From: Dermacentor variabilis
Taxonomy: Eukaryota > Arthropoda > Arachnida > Ixodida > Ixodidae
Direction: 5' to 3'
Assembly (NCBI RefSeq): GCF_050947875.1
Contig: NW_027460335.1
Span: 8,137,928-8,201,927, forward strand
Length of the DNA stretch: 64,000 nt
Shown: piece by piece, positions 22,168 through 33,290 of the stretch
Layout of the letters: each line of letters opens with the position of its first letter
Position numbering within the stretch: position 1 is the stretch's first letter
Position numbers and translations under genes: made by a program
Notes under the pieces: generated by a model
Told to the model about the DNA's origin: nothing
Database searches by the model: none
What the model saw: the letters and a program-made list of their open reading frames with translations, nothing else

Positions 22168-23298
22168 TTAGGAGGCGGGTGAGTAATAAAACTTAAGACG
22201 CGCTACGTGGACAACGTCGGAGCGATGCTGAGCCACGGTTGGCTCAAGAGGGCCGATTTCGTACGTGACGTCAGTGACTTGACGCAAGACAAGGTAAGGG
22301 CCGGAGCAGCGTGAAACTAATGTCTCTGAGAGGACAACGCGTCGCCACGGCGACCAAAGGAGATCCACGGCGCCCGGTGTGTAATAGGCGTCACGATGGC
22401 GGGCGTCATATAAGCGCCGCTGATTGTCCTGCGACTCCACAAGTGGACGTCGAGCAATATGGCGTGCTTCTTGTGCTTTGAGGATGGCTTCACGGGCGTA
22501 CTTGGATGTGGAATCCAGACTAGCAGGCAGAATGGTGTCGAAAGGTAACGTAGGGTCACGGCCAAACAAGAGGAAGAATGGAGATAAGCCTGCGGTATCA
22601 TGGCGAGACGAATTATAGGCGAAAGTAACGAACGGCAGCGCAACGTCCCAGTCGCGATGGTCATCGGAGACATGCATGGACAGCATGTCAGTAAGGGCGC
22701 GGTTAAGGCGCTCGGTTAGACCGTTCGTTTGTGGATGGTAAGCATTAGCAAGTTTGTGTTTAGTCGCGCACGAGTGTAGGATGTCATTGACAACTTTAGA
22801 AAGAAAGTAGCGACCTCGGTCGGTGAGGAGCTGTCGAGGGGCACCGTGGTGAAGGATGACGTTTTCTAGGAGAAAGTCGGCGACATCGGTTGCACAGCAT
22901 GTCGGTAGAGCCCGTGTGATTGCATATCAGGTGGCTTTGTCTGTTGCTACAGCAATCCACCCTTTTCAGGAAGCAGACGTAGGAAAAGGGCCTAAAAGAT
23001 GAACACCTACAAGGAAGAATGACTCTGATGGTACGTCAAGTGGTTGAAGGCGACCAGCAGGGAGTGTGGTCGGCTTTTTGCGTCGTTGACAGAGATCACA
23101 TGCGGCGACATAACGGCTGACGTCACGGTATAGACCAGCCCAAAAGAAGCGCCGACGAATGCGGTCACAAGTCCGTGACACGCCAAGGTGACCTGCAGTC
23201 GGTACATCATGAAGCTGGGCGAGAACAGTCTGACGAAGATGCTCAGGCACAACGAAAAGTCGGGCAGGGCCAACCGGGCGCATGTTAGAGCGGTACAA
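22168..23298 (-). pseudogene. Integrase (gypsy D)
   Basis: N-terminal piece 22,966-23,298: zinc-binding region with GHLGVSRT and CDLCQRRK, then VGVHLLGPFP where the first catalytic Asp has become His. An intermediate stretch with a TGA in place of Arg at about 22,927 continues through a LTDRGRYF motif (second Asp) to TNGLTERLN (catalytic Glu) near 22,715. C-terminal piece 22,168-22,686: DWDVALPFVTFAYNSS and a GPY/F-type SRCSGPYLVLRQVTD module. Integrase would insert cDNA. The Asp-to-His change and the stop inactivate it. Confidence 0.9.
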
Positions 23299-23313
23299 TC
23301 TACCATCTTGAAG

Positions 23314-23676
23314 TTAAAACATGCGAAGGGAAGGATCAGGCGTCGTTGAAGTGAGCCGTTGAATAAGGTGTTGCAAGGAGAGGTCCCGACGTTGTTCGGC
23401 TCCAATGTCGCCAAAAGCAGCCAGAGAGAGAACGGTCACAGGTATGCCGGCCACACAAACGTCAAGAGGGTCGACAGGATGGCGCAACAAGCAGTCCGCA
23501 TCTTGATGTAACCGACCGGTCTTGTATACAACGGAATAGTTGTATTCTTGGCGGCGCAGAGCCCAGCATCCAAGGCGCCCTGAAGGATCTTCGAGGGGCG
23601 AAAGCGAACACGGTGCGTGGCGAACAGTGATGACTGTGAATTGGCGGTAGTACAAATAGGGGCGGAATTTACCCAC
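23314..23676 (-). pseudogene. RNase H C-terminal part (gypsy D)
   Basis: Reads KFRPYLYYRQFTVITVRHAP (the usual T-D-H is altered), then YNYSVVYKTGRLHQDADCL with the last Asp of the RNase H active site, followed by the linker to integrase. It is in a different frame from the 571-codon ORF that precedes it, implying a frameshift at about 23,690. Confidence 0.85.
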
Positions 23677-23694
23677 TGCCCAAACGAGAGCCAG

Positions 23695-25360
23695 TCACTC
23701 GCGTTCGGTGATAGAATAATTGCTCTCTGCAGAGGAAAGAAGGCGGCTGTCGTAGGCAATAACACATTCTCGCCCTTGTTGTTTCTGTGCCAAGATAGCT
23801 CCAATACCATGGCCACTGGCATCGGTATGGACTTCTGTTGGAGCTGACGCGTCAAAGTGAGCGATTATGGGCGGGGACGTAAGCAGCCCAATCAGCTCGG
23901 TGAAAGCACCAGCTCGCTCAGGGCCCCAAATGAATGCAGCGTCTTTCTGCAGGAGCTGATTGATAGGGCGCGAAACGTTCGCAAAATTTCGCACAAACCG
24001 ACGGAAGTAGGAGCAAAGGTCCAAGAAGCTGCGAACATCCTCGGCACATGTTGGCACGAGAAAGTCTTTGACTGCCCGTAATTTATCGTGATCAGGGCGT
24101 ACACCAGAAGCATCAACGAGATGCCCAATCACATAAATTTCACGTAGACCAAAGTGGCACTTGGACGGATTTAGTTGTAACCCCGCCAGACGGAAAACAG
24201 ATAGGACCGTCGACAGCCGCTCGAGGTGTGTCGCAAAAGTCGGAGAAAAAACGATCACGTCGTCCAGGTAACAGAGGCAGATGGACCACTTGAAACCGTG
24301 TAGGAGAGCGTCCATCATTCGTTCAAATGTGGCCGGGGCATTACATAAACCGAAAGGTATCGCATTGAACTGATACAAGCCATCGGGAGTAATAAAAGCT
24401 GTCATCTCGCGGTCCATGTCATCGACGGCAATTTGCCAGTAGCCGGAGCGAAGGTCGATGGACGAAAAATAATGTGCTCCATGCGGGCAATCCAGGGCAT
24501 CGTCAATGCATGGTAGCGGATAGACGTCTTTCTTTGTTACCTTGTTGACGTGTCGATAATCTACGCAAAATCGCCAACTGTTGCCCTTCTTTTTAACTAG
24601 TACAACAGGGGATGCCCACGGGCTGCAAGAAGGTCCGATGATGTCTCGCGAAAGCATCTTGTCAACTTCGAGTTGGATGTTATTTCGCTCAGTAGGCGAG
24701 ACGCGGTGGGGTCGCCGATGGATCGGGCTCACATCACCGGTGTTTATTCGATGTTTTACGACAGATGTTCGTCCTAGAGAGCGTTCTCCAAGGTCGAATA
24801 TGTCCCAGTATGAGGCAAGGAGGCAACGTAGTTCTTGGGCACTCTGGGGAGGTAGGTAGGGAGCAATCATTTTTGTTAGGCCATTCAAATCTGAAGGGAC
24901 AGGGGGCGAAGCTAGCGTTGAACACGAGGAGCTGTCACAAGTTAAAGCCGAAATGTGGTAGTCTCTGGCTGTCGTTATTTGCGCCAGGGATATTCCGCGC
25001 GGGAGTAGTTGTGTACAGAGTCCAAAGTTCACAAGCGGAAGGCAGGACGTGTTGTCCGAAATGTTAACGATGGTGTGAGGGAAAGCGACGTTATGCGACA
25101 GCGGGACATCCGGATTAGGAGATACGATGTGGTCACCGTCTGCTACAGGTGGAACGGGGGAGACACCTATGTAGGTAATGACAGGGTGAGCGAGGAGAAT
25201 ATGCTCTGTGGAACATAGCCGCATCGGAGCACTATCGGGAGGGTCAATAGCAGCAGGTAGAGCGAGTTGCACAACACCAGCAGAACAGTGTATCAAAGCG
25301 GAATGTGTAGACAGAAAGTCAAAGCCCAGGATGAGGTCGTGAGGGCTGTGCTCCAGTACA
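23695..25360 (-). pseudogene. Protease C-terminus, reverse transcriptase and RNase H N-terminus (gypsy D)
   Basis: The open frame covers 571 codons, but the first ~16 come from the inserted LINE junction. Residues 22-40 are the protease end (HDLILGFDFLSTHSA). Reverse transcriptase spans about 180-460, with RFCVDYRHVNKVTKKDVYPL (280-299), SSIDLRSGYWQ (Asp 319) and the catalytic YLDD at 381-384. RNase H begins at about 480 with HTDASGHGIGA (Asp 530). It would synthesise cDNA. Catalytic RT residues are intact, but the frame is cut off from protease by the LINE and from the rest of RNase H by a frameshift. Confidence 0.9.
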
Positions 25361-25532
25361 TAAAATAAAGCAATTATGCAATGATAACTACTTCCTTTCC
25401 CACTTTTCATCTGATAGCCACAGTATAGCTAATGATTTTAGCGATTTCTTTTCTAGAATACCGGGTTTTTTTAGGCCACACCCGGATACATGTACACTAA
25501 AAACAAGTAACCTACAATCGGCTTATGTACTG

Positions 25533-26965
25533 TTGCTGGCTGGTTGCGACCTGAAAACAATTCTTTTTAATTTTAAACAAAACAATTCCGTAGGTGCCGA
25601 TGACATCTCTGTCGTCGAGCTTCGAAGAAACTACAGCTACATCAAGGACGTTTTGATAGCAATTATTAATCATATCTTGACATGCGGCGTTATTCCAATC
25701 AGACTGAAAACGGCAATCATTATACCACTCTATAAGAAAGGATCTGGAGGCAAAGTTGAAAACTACCGCCCCATATCAGTTTTACCTTGCACAGCACAAA
25801 TTTTAGAGAAACATATGCTGCTCACTATGAATAGCTTCCTTGATACTAACAACATGTTATCACCGCAGCAATAAGGCTTTATAAAAGGCAAAGGCACTCA
25901 GGCACTTTTGGATGATTTTACCGATTTCGTAAACTTCAGTTTCGAAACTAACCAGGTAGCGTGCGCATTGTTTCTTGACGTAAGCAAGGCATTTGACAGT
26001 GTCTGCCATGACTTGTTGTTAACAAAGCTTTCTATGATGGGATTCCGTGGTTTGTTTCTGTCACTTCTCGATAATTTTCTCCGGGACCGGTTTCAGTTCG
26101 TTTCAGTTCAAAACTTTAACAGCAGCCTTTCTCCAATCAAAGCCGGTGTTCCACAAGGTTCAGTATTAGGCCCGCTCCTATTTCACATTTACGTTGATGA
26201 TCTGTCTAAGGCAGTCACCATTAAAATATTTCAGTATGCAGACGATACAGTGTTAGTTTCTCATGCAAATCAATATTCTGATGTAGCTTCTCATTTACAA
26301 GAAGCAGCAACGAAGGCAATGGACTGGTTCGCCACAAATTTAATCGACATTAATGTATTAAAAACACAACTTGTCTGCTTTCGAAGTCCAATAAAGAGAG
26401 TGCACTTGACTAGGGAAGTAACATTACATAATTCACATTGCAATCCATGTTCGTGCGCCCCTATCGACAACACATCATTCGTAAAATATGTCGGTTTGCG
26501 GTTTGACAGCGGTTTGTCATGGAATTCGCATGTTTCTTATGACTCAGAGGATTCGCTCAGTGCTTTGCTTACTTTATAAAATCCGTCACCTCATGCCCAT
26601 ATCAGTCAGGAAAACCACCGCGCGTGCGTTGTGCTACAGTGTTTTCCGATAAGGAATTAGTGCCTATGGACCATTGTGCTCTTCGTTATCAAAAAAGAAT
26701 TAACTGACTAATGCGCTCCCTTTTAAAAGTTATAGGTTATGACTTGTGTCTTGAAGGCAACACCGACATTTTTAAGGCATTATCCATTTATTTTTCTTCG
26801 GTTCTACTGCACACAAGAGCCCTGGGACATTTCTGGGACAATCGTTATAATGTACCATATGTAACTCCCCGTAGTCTTAAGACCAAAATGGCGTTATCAA
26901 ATACCTCTATGCGCAACAAAATACCGGAAGAGAATGCACAAATACTATGTTCCTGCGTTGTTTAA
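25533..26965 (+). pseudogene. LINE reverse transcriptase (within gypsy D)
   Basis: Piece 25,533-25,874: NNSVGADDIS, ICGVIPIRLKTAIIIPLYKK-like lead, then NYRPISVLPCTAQILEKHML (motif 0-1). Stop at 25,872. Piece 25,908-26,579: ALFLDVSKAFDSVCHDLLL (motif A, catalytic Asp), KAGVPQGSVLGPLLFHIYVD (motif B), FQYADDTVLVS (motif C), and the thumb VGLRFDSGLSWNSHV. A C-terminal tail is in the frame 26,711-26,965. Stops and frame changes inactivate it. CR1/Jockey-group RT by motif style; the exact clade is uncertain. Confidence 0.88.
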
Positions 26966-27494
26966 TTATTTACCGGGTAACGTGCTGCAGTCAACATCAA
27001 AATACAAGCTCAAGAAAGCACTAAAACGTGCCGATTTAAGCGGCTATAACATATAAATAAATAGACCTCGCTTACCTCCTTCTGTATTAGGCCTACAGAG
27101 TGGCTTTGATTAAAAATGTGATCATAAAGTTTGTTCCTGCACATCATTTATTGAAGCATTTGTGGTTTTTACTCATTTGTTATTTATAATCATCTACTCA
27201 TTTTGTGTGACGCATAGTAATCATGAGGCATGGTGATACTTGTACGCGCCAGATGTCTTCTCAAACCTGTATATGTGCATATACGTACCCCTATTATAAA
27301 TGCGTACAATGTGAGTATCAGTGTATGTATATACATTTATCGCTTCCCTGTATTTCTTTTTTTTCCTTCTCTTTCTTTCTTGATATTGAAACAGTTGTAC
27401 GCCTGTCACGCTCTGCCAGTCAAGCCCAATGTGGCTTTGGCAGGCCTGATGAATGTATTAGGCTTTATAGAAATAATAAAAGAGTTTATTATTA

Positions 27495-27495
27495 C

Positions 27496-27576
<81 letters not shown>

Positions 27577-27577
27577 T
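27495..27577. repeat. (TTA)n tail / microsatellite
   Basis: About 83 bp of TTA repeats at the 3' end of the LINE, consistent with a microsatellite-type LINE tail. Confidence 0.95.
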
Positions 27578-27641
27578 ATGTCAAACAAGCAAGTTCATCC
27601 CAGTGCATGAGAGCATTAAAGAACCTTTATCCACACAGACA

Positions 27642-27923
27642 CAAAAAAACAGAAGAATGATGTCCTGCGACACTCACGCGAGCCGGACACATGCCAATAA
27701 CGGCTGGTGTTCCACCGTCGGCGACTTGGACCACAGGCGAAGGGGCACGAGTGAGGACTTTCTTGATACGATTCCAAAGCTGAGCATTCATCACAGATAC
27801 GTGCGCGCCAGTGTCAATCAGAGCCGTAACAGGTACACCATCCACGTTCATGTTAATGAGGTTCCGATGTGTGGGCAAGGTCAAAAGAGGATTTTTTGTG
27901 TCGGGTCGGTTTGGCAGCATCAC
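27642..27923 (-). pseudogene. Aspartic protease N-terminal part (gypsy D)
   Basis: Reads NVDGVPVTALIDTGAHVSVM with the intact DTGA active site, then LTRAPSPVVQVADGGTPAVI and ARVSVAGHHSSV. The reading frame is then lost into the LINE-flanking sequence. The remaining protease end is at about 25,300-25,360. Retropepsin would process the element polyprotein. Confidence 0.85.
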
Positions 27924-29109
27924 CTCCAGGTGCTACACCCGCTAGTTTTCCGGAAGGGTGCGCCTGAAGGAACTAGGTGACGGTGATCGGCAAGATGGGG
28001 GCGATCGGGAGAAGTGGCGACGTGGCGAAGGAGAGCGGCTAGAGCGGGTACGTCGAGAAGTGTCGCAAGAATTTGCTGGCTGCGTTTGCGGGGCGAACCG
28101 TGGAGCAGCATGAGGGCCGTGGGATGTGTGGTAGGACCAGGAAGTCGAATTCCACGAAGACCGGCAGTGACGTGAAATATGGCCGATATGGCCCCAAGTG
28201 AAGCATATAGGCCGGTCGTCTGGAGTACGCCATTAGGCCGGGTTGCGATACCGCGTTGGGGTATTCAGGCTGCCGGTGCGTATGACAGTGTTGGACGCAG
28301 TGTTGTCAGGGCAATTAACGGAACAGACGTTGGTCAAGCCAACGTTGGCCAATTCTTGGCGCACGACGGACTGTATCAATGAGACCGTCGCCTGGCAAAT
28401 GTCGGGGTTATGGGTTGGAGTCGTGACAGGAGATGCGGCTTCTATTTCAAATCGGATGACATGGAGGATGTCATCAGAGCGATTGGATGTGGGCGGACTG
28501 CGGAGGTCTTCGCAGGTGGAGGTATCAGCCGTGTTGGGAAGGCGGGGAAATGTCTGGGCAATGCGGCGGCTCTTGGCTTCTTCAAACCGCTGGCATTCGG
28601 TAATGATCGCTTGCACAGTGCAATAATTCTTGAAGACAGCGAGATGGAAGGCATCATCTGCTATGCCCTTAATGACGGACATCTTCGGATCCACTTTGCG
28701 GCACACAGCTAGTACGTCCTGGATGTAAGTGAGATAGGATTCTGTGCAGGTCTGGACACGCGAAGCGAGGTCTTTATTGGGCGGCGCGCTGAAGTCCAAC
28801 TGGCTTTTCAAACAAATCGTTGAGTTTCTGTTTACAAATGTCCCTGCTGGTAAGTTCCGCGTCGTGGGTCTGAAACGAGACGCGTGCCGTGCCCTCGAGG
28901 TAAAATATCAGATTGGCGAGCATGATGGTCTGGCCCCAGTGGTCGCTGACGCCCACCCGCTGATATAGTTGAAGCCAGTCTTCAACATCAGTGTCGTCGG
29001 TGCCAGAAAAGATTCCTGGGTCGCGGGGTCGAGCTAGAATGACGGTGGGCGTGGGTGCCGACGGGCCCGAAGCATCCTCGCCTTGAGCTGGGATTGTAGA
29101 TGCAGCCAA
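27924..29109 (-). pseudogene. Gag (gypsy D)
   Basis: Start ATG at about 29,109. The first piece (28,774-29,109) carries RPRDPGIFSGTDDTDVEDWL and LANLIFYLEGTARVSFQTHD, the matrix/capsid start shared with family C. After a frameshift at about 28,800 the second piece (28,233-28,811) continues with SYLTYIQDVLAVCRKVDPKM and DDAFHLAVFKNYCTV. A zinc-knuckle-like CFTWGHIGHISRHC (second Cys changed to Trp) is at about 28,180. Gag would form the particle. Broken. Confidence 0.82.
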
Positions 29110-29164
29110 GGAGCGCCCGCTGCGTAAATCCGTCTTGATAGTGATCCCGCCCCTCCACCAAAAA

Positions 29165-29309
29165 TGTTACGCGGTAAAAAACAGTCAGATGTGGATTTGC
29201 AGAATATTTGCAATAATTATGTCGGCTGACAAGATGGTAGCCAGCGCGCGAAGCCCAGAACATGGTCTTCTGCCGACGATGATTAAAACATGTTCGTCAG
29301 CGTGTCGCA
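29165..29309 (-). repeat. 5' LTR of gypsy D
   Basis: 145 bp, starting TGCGACACGCTGACG and ending TAACA on the minus strand; the partner of 21,984-22,129. It is followed on the left by the primer-binding-like site and flanked on the right by (TA)n. Confidence 0.8.

Positions 29310-29311
<2 letters not shown>

Positions 29312-29394
<83 letters not shown>
29312..29394. repeat. (TA)n microsatellite between gypsy D and gypsy E
   Basis: 83 bp of TA, the only sequence between the 5' LTR of D and the truncated 5' LTR of E. Confidence 0.97.
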
Positions 29395-29396
<2 letters not shown>

Positions 29397-29617
29397 CAAT
29401 GCTCGGCCGGTGCTGACAGGCCGGCGGCTCCTGCGCGAGAATCGGACGATTGGCACGCGACAGGAGGCGACAGAGAGGAGAACGACGCTCTAAGGAGCGA
29501 AGTTCGAGGCGCGTTTTTTGTTGTGGTTGAGTGCTCAGTCGGTTTTTGTTGACGGGCACAGCTTCGCCTAGCATAGATCAGTTTTCGTAGAAATGGCTGT
29601 TGTAACTGTTGGTTACA
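29395..29617 (+). repeat. 5' LTR of gypsy E (truncated)
   Basis: Matches the last ~223 bp of the 3' LTR from GCTCGGCCGGTGCTGACAGG onwards. The promoter part with the TATA-like TATTTAAAG is missing at this end. Confidence 0.8.
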
Positions 29618-30915
29618 TATCTGGTGGAGGTGCTGGGTATGATTCCAAACCCCACACACGCGAGGGAAGGTAGCCCGGATCCCCGAAGTTTGAAGCCAAC
29701 ACAATTAACGCCTGTCCACCAACGCACGAGTCGCCGCATACGAGGTGAGGCCCCCGAGTTTGGCCCTCTTGCCGATTTACCAAGGTCAGCGGCGGCAGCC
29801 AGCCGAGGTACCAGTGCGATGGCTGCTCAAGTAAACCCTTCTCACGTTGTCGTTGACTCACCCCGGACGCCAGAATCCTTCCACGGAGACACGTTCGAGG
29901 ATGCCGAGGACTGGCTCGAAAACTTCGAGCGTGTCGCCAGGTGTAACGGCTGGGACGAGACAAAGAAACTCCGGTATGTGGGCTTCGCGCTGGAGGAATC
30001 TGCACGCACGTGGTTTCAAAACCATGAAGCGTTGTTATCATCGTGGAACGACTTCTGACGAGAGCTGCTAGCTACGTACCGAGCACGGACCGCAGAGAGA
30101 GAACAGAAGCCGCTCTTCAGGCGAGGAACCAGCGGATCAACGAAAGTGTGACCATGTACATCGAAGACATGACCCACCTCTTCCGCCGAGCCGACCCAAA
30201 CATTGCTGAGGAGGAGAAATTGCGGCACCTAATGCGGGGTGTGAAACAGGAACTCTTTGCCAACCTGGTTCGTAATCCGCCCCACTCTGTAGCCGAATTT
30301 CGATCACAGCCGACGAAGATGGAGAAGACGCTGCAGCAGCGTGCGCCGCAGTACAACAGAGATGTATGCGTCGCATCATTTGACGTTGGGTCAGGAGCCC
30401 TCCCCAACAACATGGACATCCTACGCGAAATGGTGAGGTCCGTCGTAAGGGAAGAGCTGCAGAAATTACAGCTTGCCCAAAGCCCTCCTACGGTGTCCTC
30501 ACTTGCTGATGTCATACGCGAAGAAGTACGGCAAGTAATTTGTTAGCCAGAGCCTCAGGTACGGCCCCACGCACAGCCAGACCGTCAGCCGCGGATATCG
30601 TACGCCCAAGCTTTACGTCAGGGCCTAGGACGCGCAGACTTTGGACGAACGGCCAGAATACCCCAGGTACTTCCTAGCAATGTTAAGCGCATGCCACAAG
30701 GAAGCCCACGTAAAAGCCATGTATGGCGCACTGAAGACCGGCGTCCCCTCTGCTACCACTGTGGAGAGGCTGGTCACCTATACCGGGAATGCCAGTATCG
30801 CCGTGTAGGACTGCGTGGTTTCTCTGTGAATGCGCCTTGCCCTCGAAACGGTGAGCGCCCTTATGAGATTGAGGCATTTTTATCTACTTGCCAAACTGTT
30901 CGGAACCCCCAGTAA
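29609..30915 (+). pseudogene. Gag (gypsy E)
   Basis: Piece 29,609-30,058 begins around the primer-binding site and carries DVDW-type EDAEDWLENFERVARCNGWD and an LEESARTWFQNHE block. A TGA at 30,056 and a nearby frameshift precede 30,043-30,546 (INESVTMYIEDMTHLFRRAD, LRHLMRGVKQELFANLVRNP). The zinc knuckle CYHCGEAGHLYREC (CX2CX4HX4C) is in a third frame at 30,751-30,792. The order and blocks are the same as the intact gag of F. Inactive. Confidence 0.88.
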
Positions 30916-31139
30916 CATGAACCTCGATCTGCAGCTTCTATGCGTTATAGGTCGCCCAATCCGCGTCCCGCTTCCATTTCACCGAGGCGTCGTTCCCAAA
31001 GTTCGCGACGGGAAATCTAGAGCCAGCGACCTGTGGAGGCAAGGCCGCTGACGCCTGGAACACCGAAGGCCCTCCATCACCAATCCGACAAGACGACGGC
31101 AGTGACGAAACGACGGACAAGTGCAGTGATGACACCGTT

Positions 31140-31930
31140 ACTTCCGAGTTGCGCGTCATCATCGACGACTTCGAAGTGACTGCGTTGATAGACACTGGTG
31201 CGGGCTATTCAGTTATTAGCAGTGTACTGGCCAGAAAATTGAAATGGTATTGACCAATTGGACCAGATCTCCAATACGTAAAGCGGGGGGACACTTAGTC
31301 GACCCCGTAGGAATGTGCACAGCAAGAAACGTAATTACAGGCTTTACATACGTCAGCAGCTTTATTGTTCTCCCCGAGTGTTCCCGTGATCTGATACTGG
31401 GAATGGACTTTTTGCGAACGAATGGCGCAGTTATAGACTTGCAAGAATCACGCGTGTTGTTTTCCACAGAAAATGCTGTTACCATTTCTGATACAGAACA
31501 GCAACATATTTCCTCTCTCCGTATTGTGGAGGAAGACGTAACGGTGCCGGCACGGTGCAGTATGACTGTCGTTGTAAGGAGCGACATATTTCGTGACTAT
31601 GAGGGACTTGCAGACGGAAATATCGGGCTCCTACTGGAGAAGCAAATATGCGTGGCAAGAGGCCTAGTTCACCTGCGTAACGGATATGCGGACGTCCTTT
31701 TGACTAACTTTGGCAATGAGGCACAACAAGTGGTGAAGGGAACAGCCATAGCGCCTCTTCATGACTATGCACAATTTGCGGATGTGTCAACCCTCGATGC
31801 AGCATCACCAGCTTCTGCCACCTTAGGCAATGTCCTTACCTCTATCGACATTGACCGAGAGCTGTCATCACTACAAAGAGATGAGATTGTGAACTTGGTC
31901 ACAGAGTTTGCGAAATGCTTTCCGACTTAA
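31140..31930 (+). pseudogene. Aspartic protease and linker (gypsy E)
   Basis: FEVTALIDTGAGYSVISSVL with the DTGA active site at about 31,190. The frame breaks at 31,250 and continues (31,244-31,930) with AGGHLVDPVGMCTARNVITG, then SRDLILGMDFLRTNGAVIDL and the linker to reverse transcriptase (VARGLVHLRNGYADVLLTNF). A TAA at 31,928 closes it just before reverse transcriptase. Confidence 0.88.
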
Positions 31931-32722
31931 TCGAAAGTCCGTCGTACTCCCGTCGCAAAACATCGCATTGTGGTCGAAGAACCTGCAAGACCAGTTCGCC
32001 AACACCCGTTCCGAGTAGCTCCGAAGGAAAGAGAAGATAAGAAGTCAAGTACAGGAAATGCTCAAGGACTATGTAATACAGCCATCCAATAGCCCGTGGG
32101 CATCTCCGGTAGTCCTAGTCAAAAAGAAGCATAACACCCTACGATTTTGTGTTGACTACAGGAAACTCAACCTCGTCACGAAGCGGGATGTTTATCCACT
32201 CCCCTGCATCGACGACGCCTTGGACAAACTACGCAATGCGTATTTCTTCTCTCTCTGGATCTCAAAAACGGATACTGGCGGATAGAAGTGGACTAGCGAG
32301 ATCGCGAAAAAACGGCATTTGTGACACCGGATGGTTTATACGAGCTTAAGGTGCTTCCATTTGGTCTGTGTTCTGCGCCAGCCACATTCCAACGGATGAT
32401 GGACACTGTTCTCTCCGGACTGAAATGGCAGTCGTGCCTCGTCTACCTCGATGATGTGGTGGTCTTCTCCACTACATTCGAGCAGCACGTGCAGCGACTG
32501 AGAGCAGTTCTAGATGCTATTCGCACGGCAGGATTGACCATAAAACCCGAAAAATGCCACTTCGGCTTTCGCGAGCTCCGCTTTCTCGGACACATTGTCA
32601 GTGCTGAAGGCGTCCGCCCCGATTCTGAGAAGATCACTGCAGTAGAAATGCTTACGAAGCCAAGAGACAAAAAAGCTATTAGAGGTTTCCTGGGACTGTG
32701 TGCCTACTACAGGCGTTTCTAG
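31931..32722 (+). pseudogene. Reverse transcriptase (gypsy E)
   Basis: Lead-in ending in HRIVVEEPARPVRQHPFRVA, then 32,058-32,285 with SPWASPVVLVKKKHNTLRFC and DYRKLNLVTKRDVYPLPCID. A frame change near 32,250 hits the first catalytic Asp block. 32,321-32,722 has MTPDGLYELKVLPFGLCSAP and the catalytic YLDD at residues 42-45. Two frameshifts; inactive. Confidence 0.9.
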
Positions 32723-33290
32723 AAATTTTTCTAAAATTGCCGAACCACTCACGCGACTGACAAAAGAAGATGTCCCTTTTGTGTGGGAGAAAGAACAAGA
32801 AGGCGCCTTCTCTGAACTACAACGGCGTTTGCAGAGTCCTTCTATACTTGCCCATTTTGATGAAAATGCCGTAACGGACATACACACCGACGCGAGTAAC
32901 GTTGGTCTTGGTGCCATACATATTCAGTGGCAGAATGGACCAGAAAAAGTAATTGCGTACGCAAGCCGTACGTTATCCAAAGCGGAGACAAATTACTCAG
33001 CTACAGAAAAGGAATGCCTGGCGGTTATATGGGCCATCAGTAAGTTTCGGCCATACTTATATGGCAGACCGTTTCGAGCCCTCAGCGATCATCACTCATT
33101 GTGCTGGCTGGCGAACCTCAAGGACCCTTCTGGAAGCCTCACTAGATGGAGTTTGCGTCTACAGGAGTATGACATCACGGTCGTTTATAAGTCCGGTATC
33201 AAGCACAATGATGCTGATTGCTTATCACACGCACCAATCAAGGCTACGTCACCTAATACGAGCAAGATTTCCCATTTCTTGGGGCTGTGA
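32723..33290 (+). pseudogene. RNase H (gypsy E)
   Basis: Shares an open frame from 32,700. [20 protein letters not shown] lead, [12 protein letters not shown] with the first catalytic Asp, [33 protein letters not shown] and [12 protein letters not shown] with the last active-site Asp. It ends at a TGA at 33,288 before integrase. The domain itself is nearly intact, but it is cut off from reverse transcriptase by a stop and frame change near 32,720. Confidence 0.88.

Larger units (their letters stand above)
25361..27641 (+). mobile_element. Non-LTR retrotransposon (LINE) inserted in gypsy D protease
   Basis: Plus-strand LINE, 5'-truncated (no endonuclease). It carries reverse transcriptase pieces, a tail domain, an AATAAA-like signal at about 27,475 and a 3' (TTA)n tail at 27,495-27,577. 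Gypsy D protease ends at about 25,360 on the left and resumes at about 27,642 on the right, so the LINE interrupts that gene. The last ~60 bp after the (TTA)n are unassigned. Confidence 0.85.
21984..29309 (-). mobile_element. Ty3/gypsy element family D (both LTRs, split by a LINE)
   Basis: Minus-strand LTR retrotransposon with 5' LTR 29,165-29,309 and 3' LTR 21,984-22,129. From right to left it encodes gag, protease, reverse transcriptase, RNase H and integrase. A LINE lies within the protease reading frame (25,361 to about 27,640). Both outer ends abut (TA)n. The primer-binding-like TGGTGGAGGGGCGGG is at 29,145-29,159. Pol is fairly well kept but has stops, a catalytic Asp change in integrase and a frameshifted gag. 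Confidence 0.85.

Noticed and set aside
27406..27610. Poly-Asn, poly-Ile and poly-Leu ORFs over the (TTA)n tract
   Set aside because: Trinucleotide repeat artefacts of a LINE tail.
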